The notes under the pieces were generated by a model that was given only the letters and a program-made list of their open reading frames with translations, was not told the DNA's origin and searched no databases. From Desulfuromonas sp. CSMB_57 (lineage in GTDB: Bacteria; Desulfobacterota; Desulfuromonadia; Desulfuromonadales; Syntrophotaleaceae), in the NCBI RefSeq assembly GCF_020194955.2, contig NZ_JAFCIY020000023.1, positions 1-64,000 on the forward strand: a stretch of DNA of 64,000 nucleotides, given 5' to 3'. Positions 44,682 through 54,599 of this stretch are shown in pieces. The translations under genes and the position numbers were made by a program. The first letter of the stretch is position 1. The number at the start of each line of letters is the position of its first letter.

Positions 44682-46256
44682 ATGACTGCGATCCGATTGT
44701 ACGATACGACCCTCAGGGATGGTACCCAGGCGGAAGAGATCTCCTTTCTGGTGGAGGACAAGCTGCGCATCGCCCAGAAGCTGGACGAGCTGGGTATTCA
44801 TTACATCGAAGGCGGGTGGCCGGGCTCCAATCCCAAGGACATCACCTTTTTCAAGGAAATCAAGAAACTGTCCCTCTACCAGGCGAAGGTTGCCGCCTTT
44901 GGCTCGACCCGTCGGGCCAAAGTGACGCCGGACAAGGACCACAATCTGCGGACCCTGATCCAGGCCGAACCGGATGTCATCACGATTTTCGGCAAGACCT
45001 GGGATTTTCATGTACACGAGGCACTGCGCATCAGCCTGGAGGAAAACCTGGAATTGATCCATGATTCCCTGGTGTTCCTGAAGCAGAACGTGGCAGAGGT
45101 CTTCTACGATGCCGAACACTTTTTCGACGGTTACAAGGCCAATCCGGAATATGCCCTGAAAACCCTGGAGGCGGCTGCGGCGGCACAGATCGATTGTATC
45201 GTCCTGTGCGATACCAACGGCGGCACCCTGCCTTTCGAGCTGCCGCCCATCATGGCCGAGGTCCGCAAGCGCATTGCCCTGCCCATCGGCATCCACACCC
45301 ACAATGACAGCGAGTGCGCGGTGGCCAACGCCCTGGTGGCCGTGGATTGCGGCGCGACCCAGGTACAGGGCACCATCAACGGTTTCGGTGAACGCTGCGG
45401 CAATGCCAACCTCTGTTCCATCATTCCTTCCCTGTCCCTGAAGATGGATCGGCCCTGTCTCACCGACGACCAGTTGGCCAGATTGCGGGAAGTGTCCTGT
45501 TACGTTTACGAACAGGCCAACCTGGTTCCCAACAAGCATCAGCCCTATGTCGGCAATTCCGCCTTCGCCCACAAAGGCGGCGTGCATGTCTCGGCCATTG
45601 CCCGGCACCCGGAAACCTACGAGCACATCCGCCCGGAGCGGGTCGGCAACGTCAGTCGGGTGCTGGTTTCCGATCTGTCCGGACGCTCCAATATCCTGGC
45701 CAAGGCGGCTCAGTTCAACATCAATCTGGACAGCAAGGATCCGGTGACCGTCGAGATTCTCGCCAACCTCAAGGAACTGGAGAACCAGGGCTACCAGTTC
45801 GAAGGCGCCGAGGCCTCCTTCGACCTGCTCATGCGCCGGGCGTTGGGGACCATGCGACCCTTCTTCTCCGTGGTCGGCTTCCGGGTATTCGACAGCAAGC
45901 GCCTGGAGGACGACAAGCCCTTTTCCGAAGCCACCATTCAGGTCAAGGTCGGCGGCCGCGTCGAGCATACCGCGGCCGAGGGTTCCGGTCCGGTCAACGC
46001 CCTGGATAACGCCCTGCGCAAGGCCCTGGAAAATTTCTATCCCCAGATCAAGCAGATGCGCCTGCTGGACTACAAGGTCCGGGTGCTGCCGGCCGGCAAG
46101 GGCACAGCATCCATGACCCGGGTGCTCATTGAATCGGGGGACAAGGATCAGCGCTGGGGCACCGTCGGGGTCAGCGACAACATCATCGACGCCTCCTACC
46201 GCGCGCTGGTGGACGCATTCCAGTACAAGTTGCTGAAAGACAGCGAGGAGCAGTAA
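44682..46256 (+). CDS. cimA: (R)-citramalate synthase
   Basis: A 524-residue enzyme condensing pyruvate and acetyl-CoA to citramalate, the threonine-independent route to isoleucine used by Geobacter relatives. [15 protein letters not shown] contains the metal and catalytic residues, [12 protein letters not shown] the two metal-ligand His, and the C-terminal LeuA-like regulatory domain starts near residue 400. The [10 protein letters not shown] segment distinguishes CimA from isopropylmalate synthase. ATG 44682 has AAAGGA seven bases upstream. Confidence 0.93.
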   Translation: MTAIRLYDTTLRDGTQAEEISFLVEDKLRIAQKLDELGIHYIEGGWPGSNPKDITFFKEIKKLSLYQAKVAAFGSTRRAKVTPDKDHNLRTLIQAEPDVITIFGKTWDFHVHEALRISLEENLELIHDSLVFLKQNVAEVFYDAEHFFDGYKANPEYALKTLEAAAAAQIDCIVLCDTNGGTLPFELPPIMAEVRKRIALPIGIHTHNDSECAVANALVAVDCGATQVQGTINGFGERCGNANLCSIIPSLSLKMDRPCLTDDQLARLREVSCYVYEQANLVPNKHQPYVGNSAFAHKGGVHVSAIARHPETYEHIRPERVGNVSRVLVSDLSGRSNILAKAAQFNINLDSKDPVTVEILANLKELENQGYQFEGAEASFDLLMRRALGTMRPFFSVVGFRVFDSKRLEDDKPFSEATIQVKVGGRVEHTAAEGSGPVNALDNALRKALENFYPQIKQMRLLDYKVRVLPAGKGTASMTRVLIESGDKDQRWGTVGVSDNIIDASYRALVDAFQYKLLKDSEEQ

Positions 46257-46261
46257 ACATC

Positions 46262-46816
46262 GTGCGCCGTTCCGCCGGAACCCTGCTTCTGGTGGCATGC
46301 GCGCTGGCTCTCTACGGATGGCACTGGCACCGGGCGACTTTTCCCCAAATGGAAAAGTCCCCGGTTTTTTTTGCCCCCAAGCCGGGCTCCTTGACGGTGG
46401 CCTTGGGGGCCGGCTTTTCCATTCCGGGAATTCATCAAATTTTTGACGGTACCGATCTGGATGACGTCATTCGAATGGCGGCGCCCGATCTGCCCCCGGG
46501 TTGCCATGTGCAATCCGGTCCGAAGCCTGCCCTGGTCGACGGAGAGTCCTTGGAGTTGAGCTGGAATGAGGGGCAAGGGGTGGAAATAAAAAGGGGTTTT
46601 ATGTCTGCCGGACAGCGCATGATCCTGGGTGTCCGCTTGCATCCGGATCGGATGACCCTGCGTGATTGGGAAGCTTTGCCGGGTATCGGGCCGAAATTGG
46701 CGGAGCGCATCGAAGAGGACCGCCAAAAAAATGGCGATTTCGGAGTCTGGAGCGAAGTTCAGCGCGTTAAAGGCATCGGTCCACGCCGAATCGAGGCCCT
46801 CGAAAAATATTTTTAA
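46262..46816 (+). CDS. Helix-hairpin-helix membrane-anchored protein (ComEA-like)
   Basis: A 184-residue protein with one N-terminal TM (about 5-24) and a C-terminal double helix-hairpin-helix (about 130-184: LPGIGPKLAERIEE and VKGIGPRRIEAL). ComEA proteins bind incoming DNA at the membrane during uptake; this one has an unusually long linker with no recognised domain. The GTG start is five bases after the cimA stop with GAGGAG upstream, so it is at the end of the lysC-cimA unit. Confidence 0.8.
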   Translation: MRRSAGTLLLVACALALYGWHWHRATFPQMEKSPVFFAPKPGSLTVALGAGFSIPGIHQIFDGTDLDDVIRMAAPDLPPGCHVQSGPKPALVDGESLELSWNEGQGVEIKRGFMSAGQRMILGVRLHPDRMTLRDWEALPGIGPKLAERIEEDRQKNGDFGVWSEVQRVKGIGPRRIEALEKYF

Positions 46817-46989
46817 CTCCGGGTTGTTCATGTAAGTATTCGATTTATAGTTGAAAAAAATCTCCTCAGGAAGGGGGTCAAAGAATTTCGGGTAGATTTT
46901 CGGGTTCTGGCACAACTTATGTAATTACTAAATGGCACCAGCGCAAGGCTGCTAGAACGCCATTTTGACTATCTCGTCAGGGGGAAACC

Positions 46990-47145
46990 ATGAAATGCCC
47001 GAAATGCAAAAGCCGCATGTATGCCGAGAAATTCTATGACTTTGTGAGGGTGTTTGATGCATGGAAATGCTGCGCCTGCGGAGAGATCATCGATCACACC
47101 ATTCTGGCCAATCGGGCCCGCAGTCAGAACCTGTTTCTGGGCTGA
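46990..47145 (+). CDS. Small zinc-ribbon protein (51 residues)
   Basis: A 51-residue protein below usual length cut-offs: it opens MKCPKCKSRMYAEKF and has WKCCACGEIID in the middle. CPKC and CACG supply four cysteines for one zinc-ribbon site. Aromatic-rich spacing between the knuckles and a basic C-terminal helix (ILANRARSQN) are compatible with nucleic acid or protein binding. CAGGGGG precedes the ATG by seven bases and a strong terminator follows, so it forms its own transcription unit. I recall similar small proteins in related genomes, without a known function. Confidence 0.75.
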   Translation: MKCPKCKSRMYAEKFYDFVRVFDAWKCCACGEIIDHTILANRARSQNLFLG

Positions 47146-47168
47146 GGCGATTGTCCATAAAAAGATAA

Positions 47169-47204
47169 GGGCTGGAAGAGAAAACTCTTCCAGCCCTCTT
47201 TTTT
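47169..47204. terminator. Bidirectional intrinsic terminator
   Basis: GGGCTGGAAGAG and CTCTTCCAGCCC form a perfect 12-bp stem with a four-base loop; TCTTTTTT follows on the plus strand and TTATCTTTTT on the minus strand. It ends both the zinc-ribbon and the thiC transcripts. Confidence 0.85.
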
Positions 47205-47237
47205 CTGTTCCATCCTTCCGCAGTCGTTCAAAAGCCG

Positions 47238-48530
47238 TCAGCGCGCTCCTTTGCGTTCCGCCATAATCTTGTAGGCACAGAATTCGCCGCACATGGTGCA
47301 GGCACCGTGACCGTCGTCGACGCCCGATTCGGCCCGCAGGCGGCGTGCCTTGTCCGGGTCGAGGGCCAGGGCGAACTGGCCCTCCCAGTCGAGGGCTTTG
47401 CGGCAGCGAGCCATGGCCAGGTCCTTGGCCATGGCGCCGGGTACTCCTTTGACGATATCGGCAGCGTGGGCCGCGACCCGGGCCGCCATGACTCCTTCAT
47501 GCACATCCTGGGCGTCGGGCAGGCGCAGATGTTCGCTGGGGGTGACATAGCAGAGGAAATCGGCTCCGGCGCCGGCCGCCAGGGCGCCGCCGATGGCGCA
47601 GGCGATATGGTCGTAGCCGGGGGCGATGTCGGTGACCAGGGGGCCCAGGACGTAGAATGGCGCGCCGTGGCAGAGGCGTTTCTGGAGCTGGATGTTGGCC
47701 TCGATCTGGTTCAGGGGTACATGGCCGGGACCTTCGATCATGACCTGCACCCCGGCATCCCAGGCGCGCTGGGTCAGTTCGCCAAGGAGGATCAGTTCAT
47801 GGATCTGGGCCCGGTCCGTGGCGTCGGCCAGGCAGCCGGGCCGAAAGCCGTCGCCCAGGGACAGGGTGGCGTCATAGGGGCGGACGATTTCCAGCAGCCG
47901 GTCGTAATGCTCGAAGAGGGGGTTTTCGGCGTCGTTGTGGGCCATCCAGGCGACGGTAAAGGAGCCGCCTCGGGACACCACTTCCATGATGCGGCCTTCG
48001 CGGTCCATGCGCTCCACCGTCGAGCGGGTGACACCGCAGTGCACGGTAATGAAGTCCACCCCGTCATCCAGATGCTTGACCACGCCGTCGAAAATATCGT
48101 CCACTGTCATGTCGACGATGGCCTTGCCCTTTTTTACCACCGTGTCGCAGGCGGCCTGGTAGAGGGGTACACTGCCGATACAGATGTCGGTTTCGGCGAT
48201 GATGGCGCGGCGGATTTCGTCGATGGGGCCGCCGGTGGACAGATCCATGATGGCGTCGGCGCCGGCGGCCACGGCGACGCGGGCCTTGGCCAGTTCGTTG
48301 TCGATGCTGGTGTCGTCCTTGCTGGTGCCGATGTTGGCATTGACGCGGGTCGGCAGGCCCTGGCCGACGGCCAGCGGACGGCCGTGGGCATGGCGGTTGT
48401 TGTGGCAGATGATGGCGGTGCCGGCGGCGATGCGCTGGCGCAGGATCTCCGGGTCGAGGCCGGTGCCGGCGGCAGCCTGGCGCATTTTATCCGATACGAT
48501 GCCCTGGCGGGCCAGTTCCAGTTGGGTCAT
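47238..48530 (-). CDS. thiC: Phosphomethylpyrimidine synthase
   Basis: A 430-residue radical SAM enzyme converting aminoimidazole ribotide to HMP phosphate for thiamine. The C-terminal cluster motif CTMCGEFC supplies the three cysteines (CxxCx4C), and VNANIGTS, MDLSTGGP, IEGPGHVPL and DIAPGYDH are family hallmarks. The length matches the bacterial short form. AAAGGA precedes the ATG. It follows thiE-thiD by 68 bases and is presumably under the same riboswitch. Confidence 0.95.
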   Translation of the reverse strand: MTQLELARQGIVSDKMRQAAAGTGLDPEILRQRIAAGTAIICHNNRHAHGRPLAVGQGLPTRVNANIGTSKDDTSIDNELAKARVAVAAGADAIMDLSTGGPIDEIRRAIIAETDICIGSVPLYQAACDTVVKKGKAIVDMTVDDIFDGVVKHLDDGVDFITVHCGVTRSTVERMDREGRIMEVVSRGGSFTVAWMAHNDAENPLFEHYDRLLEIVRPYDATLSLGDGFRPGCLADATDRAQIHELILLGELTQRAWDAGVQVMIEGPGHVPLNQIEANIQLQKRLCHGAPFYVLGPLVTDIAPGYDHIACAIGGALAAGAGADFLCYVTPSEHLRLPDAQDVHEGVMAARVAAHAADIVKGVPGAMAKDLAMARCRKALDWEGQFALALDPDKARRLRAESGVDDGHGACTMCGEFCAYKIMAERKGAR

Positions 48531-48598
48531 GGAATGTCCTTTTCATGCAGTGGAAGCGCCCCGGTGGGGACGGCTTGGTTCGGGGTTGGGCGGGGCCG

Positions 48599-50044
48599 TC
48601 AGCCCGGCGGATGTTGCAGCATTCGTCCCAATTGCCGGGCCGCCGCGAAATGGTTGACCGGTCCGTGCCCGGCCCCCAGGTCCACGGCCCTTTCGATGGC
48701 CGTGGTGATGAACTGTTTGGCCGTGGCCACCGCCGCCGGCAGCGGCCTGCCCTGAGCCAGCAGGGCGGCGATGGCGGCGGAAAAGGTACAGCCGGTGCCG
48801 TGGGTGTTGCGACCGGAGATGCGGGCCGCGGGAAATCGTTGCCACCCCCGGCCGTCCCGGAGCAGATCCACCGCCTCACCTTCGAGGTGCCCGCCTTTCA
48901 TCAGCACATGGCGCACGCCCATTTCCTGCAGGCGCAGGGCGGCCCGGGCCATGTCCTCCTCGTTGCGCACCGGCAACCCGGTCAGGATCTCGGCTTCGGG
49001 CAGATTGGGCGTGAGCAGGTAGCAATGAGGCAGCAGTTCCTCACGGCAGGCCTGCACCGCGTCCCGCTGCAGCAGGGCGGCACCGCCCTTGGCCACCATG
49101 ACCGGATCGACCACCAGCAGTCGACCGCAGGCCGCCAGCCGGCGCGCCACCAGGCGGACCATCTCGGCGTTGTGCAGCATGCCGGTTTTGACCACCTCCG
49201 GAGCGAGGTCTTCCAGGACCGCATCCAGCTGTTGGGCGACGAAGTCGGCGGGCACCCCATGGATGGCCCGCACCCCGCAGGTGTTCTGGGCGGTCAGGGC
49301 GGTGATCACGCTCATGCCGTAGCTGCCCAGCAGGGTGACGGTTTTCAGGTCGGCCTGAATGCCGGCACCGCCGCCGCTGTCCGAGCCGGCCACGGTCAAA
49401 ACCCGGCCCCGGGGCCAGGGTTGCCGGACATTGAACTGCAGGGCGATTTCCGCCGCCGCCAGGGCCGGGGACGGATCCGCCAGCACCGCGGAAATCACCG
49501 CAACGGCGTCGGCGCCGGCGGCCAGAACTTCGCCGGTTCGGTCCCGGTCGAGGCCGCCGATGGCGACCAGCGGCAGGGCCACGGCCTCACGCACGGCGCG
49601 CAGGGTGTCCAGGCCGACGTGCACGGCATCGCCCTTGGTCGCCGTCGGATACATGCTGCCCACTGCCAGGTAGTCGGCGCCGGCCGCCTCGGAAGCTTGC
49701 GCCTGGGCGACAGTGCGGTTGGAGGTGCCGATGATTTTCCCGGGACCGAGCAGCGCCCGGGCCGCGGCTACGGGCCTATCCTGTTGACCGAGGTGAACGC
49801 CGTCGGCATCGCAGGCCAGGGCCAGTTCGGGGCTGTCGTTGATCAGGAACAGGGCGCCGGCGGAACGGCACAGAGCCCGCAGTTGGCAGGCCTCGGCGTA
49901 CATTTCCTGCTCCGGCAGGTCCTTGGCCCGGTACTGCAGGACGCGCACTCCGCCGCGCAGGGCGGCCTCCACCCGCTGGCATAGGGCCTCCCCCCGGGAA
50001 CCGTCGGTGATCAGGTAGAGCCCTCGGATGTCGGTTTTTTGCAT
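48599..50044 (-). CDS. thiED: ThiE-ThiD fusion: thiamine phosphate synthase / HMP(P) kinase
   Basis: A 481-residue bifunctional enzyme. The ThiE half (about 1-210) has YLITD, LQYRAKD, DGVHLGQQD and VGSMYPTATK; the ThiD half (about 215-481) has VAGSDSGGGAGIQADLKT, VVDPVMVAKGG and NTHGTGCTFS. It phosphorylates HMP-P and joins the pyrophosphate to thiazole phosphate. ATG 50044 gives the usual ThiE N-terminus; the in-frame extension to 50224 lies in the riboswitch leader and is not coding. A dispersed repeat copy lies just upstream. Confidence 0.93.
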   Translation of the reverse strand: MQKTDIRGLYLITDGSRGEALCQRVEAALRGGVRVLQYRAKDLPEQEMYAEACQLRALCRSAGALFLINDSPELALACDADGVHLGQQDRPVAAARALLGPGKIIGTSNRTVAQAQASEAAGADYLAVGSMYPTATKGDAVHVGLDTLRAVREAVALPLVAIGGLDRDRTGEVLAAGADAVAVISAVLADPSPALAAAEIALQFNVRQPWPRGRVLTVAGSDSGGGAGIQADLKTVTLLGSYGMSVITALTAQNTCGVRAIHGVPADFVAQQLDAVLEDLAPEVVKTGMLHNAEMVRLVARRLAACGRLLVVDPVMVAKGGAALLQRDAVQACREELLPHCYLLTPNLPEAEILTGLPVRNEEDMARAALRLQEMGVRHVLMKGGHLEGEAVDLLRDGRGWQRFPAARISGRNTHGTGCTFSAAIAALLAQGRPLPAAVATAKQFITTAIERAVDLGAGHGPVNHFAAARQLGRMLQHPPG

Positions 50045-50090
50045 GGCATTTCCCGTTGTGGTGAAAAAACTAAATTGTTTGCACGGGGGC

Positions 50091-50142
50091 TTCTCCCACG
50101 CCGAGGCTGTCTGGCGCCCGGATGACGCCAGCCAAACCCCTG
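50091..50142. repeat. Dispersed repeat (copy 2, partial)
   Basis: About 50 bases match the reverse complement of the element at 42186-42274, including CCCACGCCGAGG-x-TGTCTGGCGCCCGGATG with single mismatches. The long inverted arms of copy 1 are not complete here. It lies between the thi riboswitch terminator and the thiE start. Confidence 0.55.
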
Positions 50143-50164
50143 CACCACCGTTGCTGCATCGTGA

Positions 50165-50206
50165 ACGAAAAAACAAAATCGTCGCGGCCGGCAGGCGCGC
50201 GACGAT
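50165..50206 (-). terminator. Riboswitch expression-platform terminator
   Basis: On the minus strand ATCGTCGCG and CGCGACGAT form a 9-bp stem followed by TTTTGTTTTTT. It begins 24 bases after the TPP aptamer and precedes thiE by about 120 bases, as expected for TPP-controlled transcription termination. Confidence 0.75.
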
Positions 50207-50229
50207 GGCACCGTTCTGGTGCAACCTGG

Positions 50230-50317
50230 CCGCTTCCCTACGCCGGCATGACCCGGATCAGGTTCCAAGGGTCGTTCCGTTTGGCACGGAACTCTCAGTA
50301 TCACACGCCCCTAGCGG
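50230..50317 (-). promoter_or_regulatory. TPP riboswitch (THI element)
   Basis: The aptamer contains CTGAGA (50298-50293), ACCCTTGGAACCTGATC and GGGTCATGCC, then GTAGGGAAGCGG; the closing stem P1 pairs CCGCT with AGCGG. These are the diagnostic bases of the thiamine pyrophosphate riboswitch. It heads the thiE-thiD-thiC operon. From here to alr (50318-50517) I recognise nothing further. Confidence 0.95.
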
Positions 50318-50517
50318 ATAAATCGGATGGCTCCGGAGCTGCCATGGACCGGCATGCCCTTGACGTCATTCTAATATGCCCGCAACGCCAGGGAAAGCCT
50401 TTTTTACTTTCTGCGACGGGGCGCCGGCGCCATCCCGGAAATTGTGCTTTACAGTCCTTCGGCGGAGTGCTACATGTTCAGGTTTGATTGTATCCCTTCT
50501 TGTCAGGACCCGCGAAC

Positions 50518-51663
50518 ATGCTTGATTACCAAGGTCACCGCCCCACTTACGTCGAAATCGATCTGCAGGCGCTGCGCCACAACTTCCGCCAGGTCCGGGA
50601 CCAGGCCGGTCCCGGACAGGGCATCCTGGCCATCGTCAAGGCCGATGCCTACGGTCACGGTGCCGCGCGGGTGGCGCCGGTGCTGCAGGCAGCGGGCGCG
50701 AGCATGTTCGGAGTGGCCATCGTCGAGGAGGGTATGGCCCTGCGCGAGGCCGGGGTGACCCGGCCGGTGCTGGTGCTCGGCGGCCTCTATGCCGGGCAGG
50801 AAGAAGATCTGGTGCGTTACGACCTGGTGCCGACCCTGTTCGATGTCGAGGTCGCGCGCCGTCTCAACGGTTGGGCGGCGGGGGCCGGGGTGGTGCTGCC
50901 CTATCATCTCAAGATCGATACCGGCATGGCGCGCATCGGATTCTCGCCGTCGGAACTGCCCATGGTGCTGAAGGAACTGGCGGCTTGCCGGGCCCTGCGT
51001 ATGGAAGGGGTGTTGTCCCACCTCGCTCTGGCCGACGATCCGGATCATCCCCTGACCGGGGATCAGATCGGGCGTTTTCGGCATGGTCTGGAACTGGTGA
51101 AAGGGGCCGGTTTCACGCCGCGTCATGTGCATCTGAGCAACAGCGCCGCCCTGCTGTCGCGGGCATTGCCGGAGTGCAACCTGGTACGACCGGGTATCAT
51201 TCTTTACGGTGGCCTGCCGGCACCCGGTTTTCACCGCCATTGCGATTTGCTGCCGGTGATGAGTTTTCGTACCTCCGTGGCTCAGCTGCGCACCATTACG
51301 GCGGGGACCGGGGTTTCTTACGGACATCGTTTTGTGGCCCAGCGGCCGACGCTGCTGGCGGTGATTCCCGTCGGCTACGCGGACGGCTTCAGCCGCGCCC
51401 TGTCCAATTGCGGCGAGGTTCTGGTGCGTGGACACCGGGCCCGGGTGGCCGGAACGGTTTGCATGGACTGGACCATGATCGATGTCACCGACATTCCCGA
51501 GGTGGCGGTGGGCGACGAAGTGACCCTGCTGGGCCGCGACAACGGCCAGCGCATCACCGCCGAGGAATGGGCCGGCCGCATCGGCACCATCGGTTATGAA
51601 GTCTTCTGCCAGGTCAGCAAGCGGGTACCACGGCTCTATCTGGAAGGTCCGCATGGGGACTGA
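50518..51663 (+). CDS. alr: Alanine racemase
   Basis: A 381-residue PLP enzyme supplying D-alanine for peptidoglycan. The PLP lysine is in VKADAYGHG (near 39-47), the HLKIDTGMARIG and RPGIILYGG motifs bind cofactor and substrate, and the catalytic tyrosine lies in GVSYGHRF. CMDWTMIDVT is the C-terminal family motif. ATG 50518 gives the common N-terminus; the frame is open ten codons further up. Its end overlaps the RACo-like gene by 11 bases. Confidence 0.94.
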   Translation: MLDYQGHRPTYVEIDLQALRHNFRQVRDQAGPGQGILAIVKADAYGHGAARVAPVLQAAGASMFGVAIVEEGMALREAGVTRPVLVLGGLYAGQEEDLVRYDLVPTLFDVEVARRLNGWAAGAGVVLPYHLKIDTGMARIGFSPSELPMVLKELAACRALRMEGVLSHLALADDPDHPLTGDQIGRFRHGLELVKGAGFTPRHVHLSNSAALLSRALPECNLVRPGIILYGGLPAPGFHRHCDLLPVMSFRTSVAQLRTITAGTGVSYGHRFVAQRPTLLAVIPVGYADGFSRALSNCGEVLVRGHRARVAGTVCMDWTMIDVTDIPEVAVGDEVTLLGRDNGQRITAEEWAGRIGTIGYEVFCQVSKRVPRLYLEGPHGD

Positions 51664-52885
51664 CGGTCTGCGACTGGCGCTGGATCTGGGGACCACCAGC
51701 CTGGCCGGGCGGTTGCTCGACGGGCGGGGGCGGGTGCACGCCGAAGCCCAGGTCAACAACCCGCAGGGTGTTTACGGATCGGATATCATTCAGCGCCTGG
51801 AGCGGGCCCGCGAGGGTGAGGGACCAAACCTGCAGCGCCTGTTGCTGGACGGCCTGAAGACACTGCTGGCCGCTCTGCTGCGCCAGGCGGATTGCAATGC
51901 CGCGGCCATCGTCGCAGCGGCCGCCGCCGGCAATCCCGGCATCTGCCACCTGTTGCGCGGTCTGCCCGTCGAGCCGCTCCTGTTTCCGCCCCATCGGCCC
52001 CGGGAACGCGGCGCCGTCCTGTTGGCCGCTGCCGAACTCGATGTTGGTCTCGTGGTCCCCGTCTATCTCTTTCCCTTGGTCAGTGGTTATGTCGGCGGCG
52101 ACCTGGTGGCCTTTCTTTATGCCCAACAGCCGGCGGCGCCCGGCAGCTTGTTTCTTGATATCGGTACCAACGGTGAGATGGCCCTGTATGCCGAGGGCCG
52201 TTGGTGGGCGACCTCGGTGGCCGCCGGCCCGGCTTTCGAGGGTGGTGGATTGGCATGCGGCATGCCGGCCGGCCCCGGGGCGATTGTCGATGCTCAACTG
52301 GCCGGCGACGACCTGCGTTTCACGGTGCTCGGCGGCGGGCCGCCCAGAGGACTGTGCGGCAGCGGCTTGGCGGCGGTCGTGGCGGCGGCCCTTGAGGGCG
52401 GCCTGCTCGACCGGCATGGCACCCTGGTCGAACCCCTCGCGGTGCCGGGTAATCTTTCCCGCCACATCGTCGAGGTCGGCGGTGGGCGGGTCCTGCGGCT
52501 TTACCGCGATGCGACCGTCGATTTGCTGCTGACCCAGGAGGACATCCGCCGCTTTCAGCTGGCCAAGGCGGCGGTCCGGGCCGGAGCCGTCTGTCTGCTG
52601 GCTCGGGCGGGGGTGTCGGCGGAGCGCATCGAGCAGGTCATCGTCACTGGTGCCTTCGGGTTTTCCCTGCCCGCCGCGGTCCTGAAAAGGGTTGCCATGT
52701 TGCCGGAAATCATGGTAGATAGGGTACGCTTCGCCGAGGCCGGTGTGCTGGCCGGCTGCGGTCGCCGACTGCTCGATAAGGATGCCGGTGCGCAGGTCGC
52801 TGCCCTGGCGCAGCGCCTGCAGGCCTACCCCCTGTCGGGGACGCCGGCTTTTGAACGCGCCTTCCTCAACGCCATGGAGTTCTGA
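51653..52885 (+). CDS. RACo-like ASKHA ATPase lacking the N-terminal ferredoxin domain
   Basis: A 410-residue protein with the middle and C-terminal domains of RACo, the reductive activator of corrinoid proteins. [15 protein letters not shown] and [15 protein letters not shown] open the ATPase fold, [15 protein letters not shown] is the phosphate-2 loop, and [12 protein letters not shown] and VTGAFGF follow. Full RACo proteins are about 600-700 residues with a 2Fe-2S domain; here translation starts right at the ASKHA fold with AAGG upstream, overlapping alr, so that domain is absent. No corrinoid or methyltransferase gene is nearby. Confidence 0.8.
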   Translation: MGTDGLRLALDLGTTSLAGRLLDGRGRVHAEAQVNNPQGVYGSDIIQRLERAREGEGPNLQRLLLDGLKTLLAALLRQADCNAAAIVAAAAAGNPGICHLLRGLPVEPLLFPPHRPRERGAVLLAAAELDVGLVVPVYLFPLVSGYVGGDLVAFLYAQQPAAPGSLFLDIGTNGEMALYAEGRWWATSVAAGPAFEGGGLACGMPAGPGAIVDAQLAGDDLRFTVLGGGPPRGLCGSGLAAVVAAALEGGLLDRHGTLVEPLAVPGNLSRHIVEVGGGRVLRLYRDATVDLLLTQEDIRRFQLAKAAVRAGAVCLLARAGVSAERIEQVIVTGAFGFSLPAAVLKRVAMLPEIMVDRVRFAEAGVLAGCGRRLLDKDAGAQVAALAQRLQAYPLSGTPAFERAFLNAMEF

Positions 52886-52912
52886 AAACCGCCAGTCGAC
52901 GGTTTTTTTCTT
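52885..52912 (+). terminator. Intrinsic terminator
   Basis: AAAACCG and CGGTTTT form a 7-bp stem with an eight-base loop and a long T run, directly after the RACo-like gene's stop codon. Confidence 0.6.
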
Positions 52913-52992
52913 TTTTACCGATGTATACGCCGTGTCGGCGGCTTGCCGCGCGGTACTCCGGTTCAGCTTTCAAGCAGGAAAGGACTACAGTT

Positions 52993-54558
52993 ATGGCCGT
53001 CATAAAACGTGCCCTGATCAGTGTTTCGGACAAGACCGGTGTGGTCGACCTGGCCCGCCAGTTGGCCGCCTTCGGCGTCGAGATTTTGTCGACGGGCGGT
53101 ACCGCCGGCCTGTTGCGCCAGGAGGGTCTGACGGTGCGGGACGTATCCGATTACACCGGGTTTCCCGAAATGCTCGACGGCCGGGTGAAGACCCTGCATC
53201 CCAAAGTGCATGGCGGCTTGCTGGGCATGCGCGACAATCCGGCCCATGTGGCGAAGATGCAGGAGCACGGCATCCAGCCCATCGACATGGTGGTGGTCAA
53301 CCTCTACCCCTTCGAGGCGACGGTGGCACGCCCCGACTGCAGCCTGGAGGACGCCATCGAGAATATCGATATCGGCGGCCCGACCATGCTGCGCAGCGCG
53401 GCCAAGAACAACCGGGATGTCACGGTGTTGGTCGATCATGCCGACTACGCGGCGGTGCTGGCCGAAATGAATGCCAGCGGCGGAGCCGTTGCGCCGGCCA
53501 CCAATTTTCGCCTGGCGGTCAAGGTCTACCAGCACACGGCCGCTTACGACGGCGCCATTTCCAACTGGTTGGGGCAACGCCTCGGCGGTGCGCCGACCGC
53601 CTTTCCGCCGGTTCTGAGCCTGCAGTTCAAGATGGCCCAGGAAATGCGCTACGGTGAGAATCCCCATCAGGCGGCGGCCTTCTATGTCGAAGACAAGGTG
53701 GCCGAGGCCGGCATTGCCACGGCCCGCCAGTTGCAGGGCAAGGAATTGTCCTACAACAACATCGCCGATACGGATGCGGCTCTGGAGTGCGTCAAGCAGT
53801 TCGACGAAGGGCCGGCCTGCGTCATCGTCAAGCACGCCAATCCCTGCGGGGTGGCTGTCGGTGCGACCCTGCTGGACGCCTATCAGCGGGCCTTCAGTAC
53901 GGATCCCGAATCGGCCTTCGGCGGCATCATCGCCTGCAACCGCGAACTGGATGCGGAGACGGCAAGCGCCATTGTCGAAAAACAGTTCGTCGAGGTGATC
54001 ATCGCACCGGCGGTGTCCGAGGCGGCGGCGGCCATCGTAGCCGCGAAGAAAAACGTGCGTCTGTTGGCGTGCGGAGCCTGGCCGGCCATGCCTGGGGCGC
54101 GCCTTGATTTCAAACGGGTCAACGGCGGTTTGTTGGTGCAGGATTGCGATCTGGCCCTGACCGGAGAGTTGCGGGTGGTTTCCCGTCGGGTGCCGACGGA
54201 GCAGGAAATGCAGGATCTGCTGTTTGCCTGGCGGGTGGCCAAGTTCGTCAAATCCAACGCCATCGTCTACGGTCGCGACGGCATGACCATCGGCGTCGGG
54301 GCCGGCCAGATGAGCCGGGTCAACTCCGCCCGTATCGCCGCCATCAAGGCCGAGCACGCCGGCCTCGAGGTGCGGGGCGCGGCCATGGCGTCCGATGCCT
54401 TTTTCCCCTTTCGTGACGGTATCGACAATGCCGCGGCGGCCGGCATCCGGGCGGTCATCCAGCCGGGCGGTTCCATCCGTGACGAAGAGGTCATCGCCGC
54501 CGCCGACGAACACGATATCGCCATGGTCTTTACCGGCATGCGCCATTTCCGGCACTGA
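52993..54558 (+). CDS. purH: Bifunctional AICAR transformylase / IMP cyclohydrolase
   Basis: A 521-residue enzyme for the last two steps of IMP synthesis. The IMP cyclohydrolase domain (1 to about 195) shows [41 protein letters not shown] and the downstream [16 protein letters not shown]; the transformylase domain has [22 protein letters not shown] and [14 protein letters not shown] 52993 has AAAGGA upstream. purD and purE follow. Confidence 0.96.
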   Translation: MAVIKRALISVSDKTGVVDLARQLAAFGVEILSTGGTAGLLRQEGLTVRDVSDYTGFPEMLDGRVKTLHPKVHGGLLGMRDNPAHVAKMQEHGIQPIDMVVVNLYPFEATVARPDCSLEDAIENIDIGGPTMLRSAAKNNRDVTVLVDHADYAAVLAEMNASGGAVAPATNFRLAVKVYQHTAAYDGAISNWLGQRLGGAPTAFPPVLSLQFKMAQEMRYGENPHQAAAFYVEDKVAEAGIATARQLQGKELSYNNIADTDAALECVKQFDEGPACVIVKHANPCGVAVGATLLDAYQRAFSTDPESAFGGIIACNRELDAETASAIVEKQFVEVIIAPAVSEAAAAIVAAKKNVRLLACGAWPAMPGARLDFKRVNGGLLVQDCDLALTGELRVVSRRVPTEQEMQDLLFAWRVAKFVKSNAIVYGRDGMTIGVGAGQMSRVNSARIAAIKAEHAGLEVRGAAMASDAFFPFRDGIDNAAAAGIRAVIQPGGSIRDEEVIAAADEHDIAMVFTGMRHFRH

Positions 54559-54599
54559 AATTCATTACCGACCAAGTCTCGGAGAAAGGAACCGTCGCC

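Noticed and set aside
43071-46298. 1075-residue open frame antisense to lysC and cimA
   Set aside because: Shadow frame produced by high GC content; His/Gly/Gln-rich low-complexity translation with no domain, while both sense genes are complete and conserved.
46910-46935. Possible sigma-54 promoter upstream of the zinc-ribbon gene
   Set aside because: TGGCAC is present, but the -12 element reads GT instead of GC at the required 10-base spacing.
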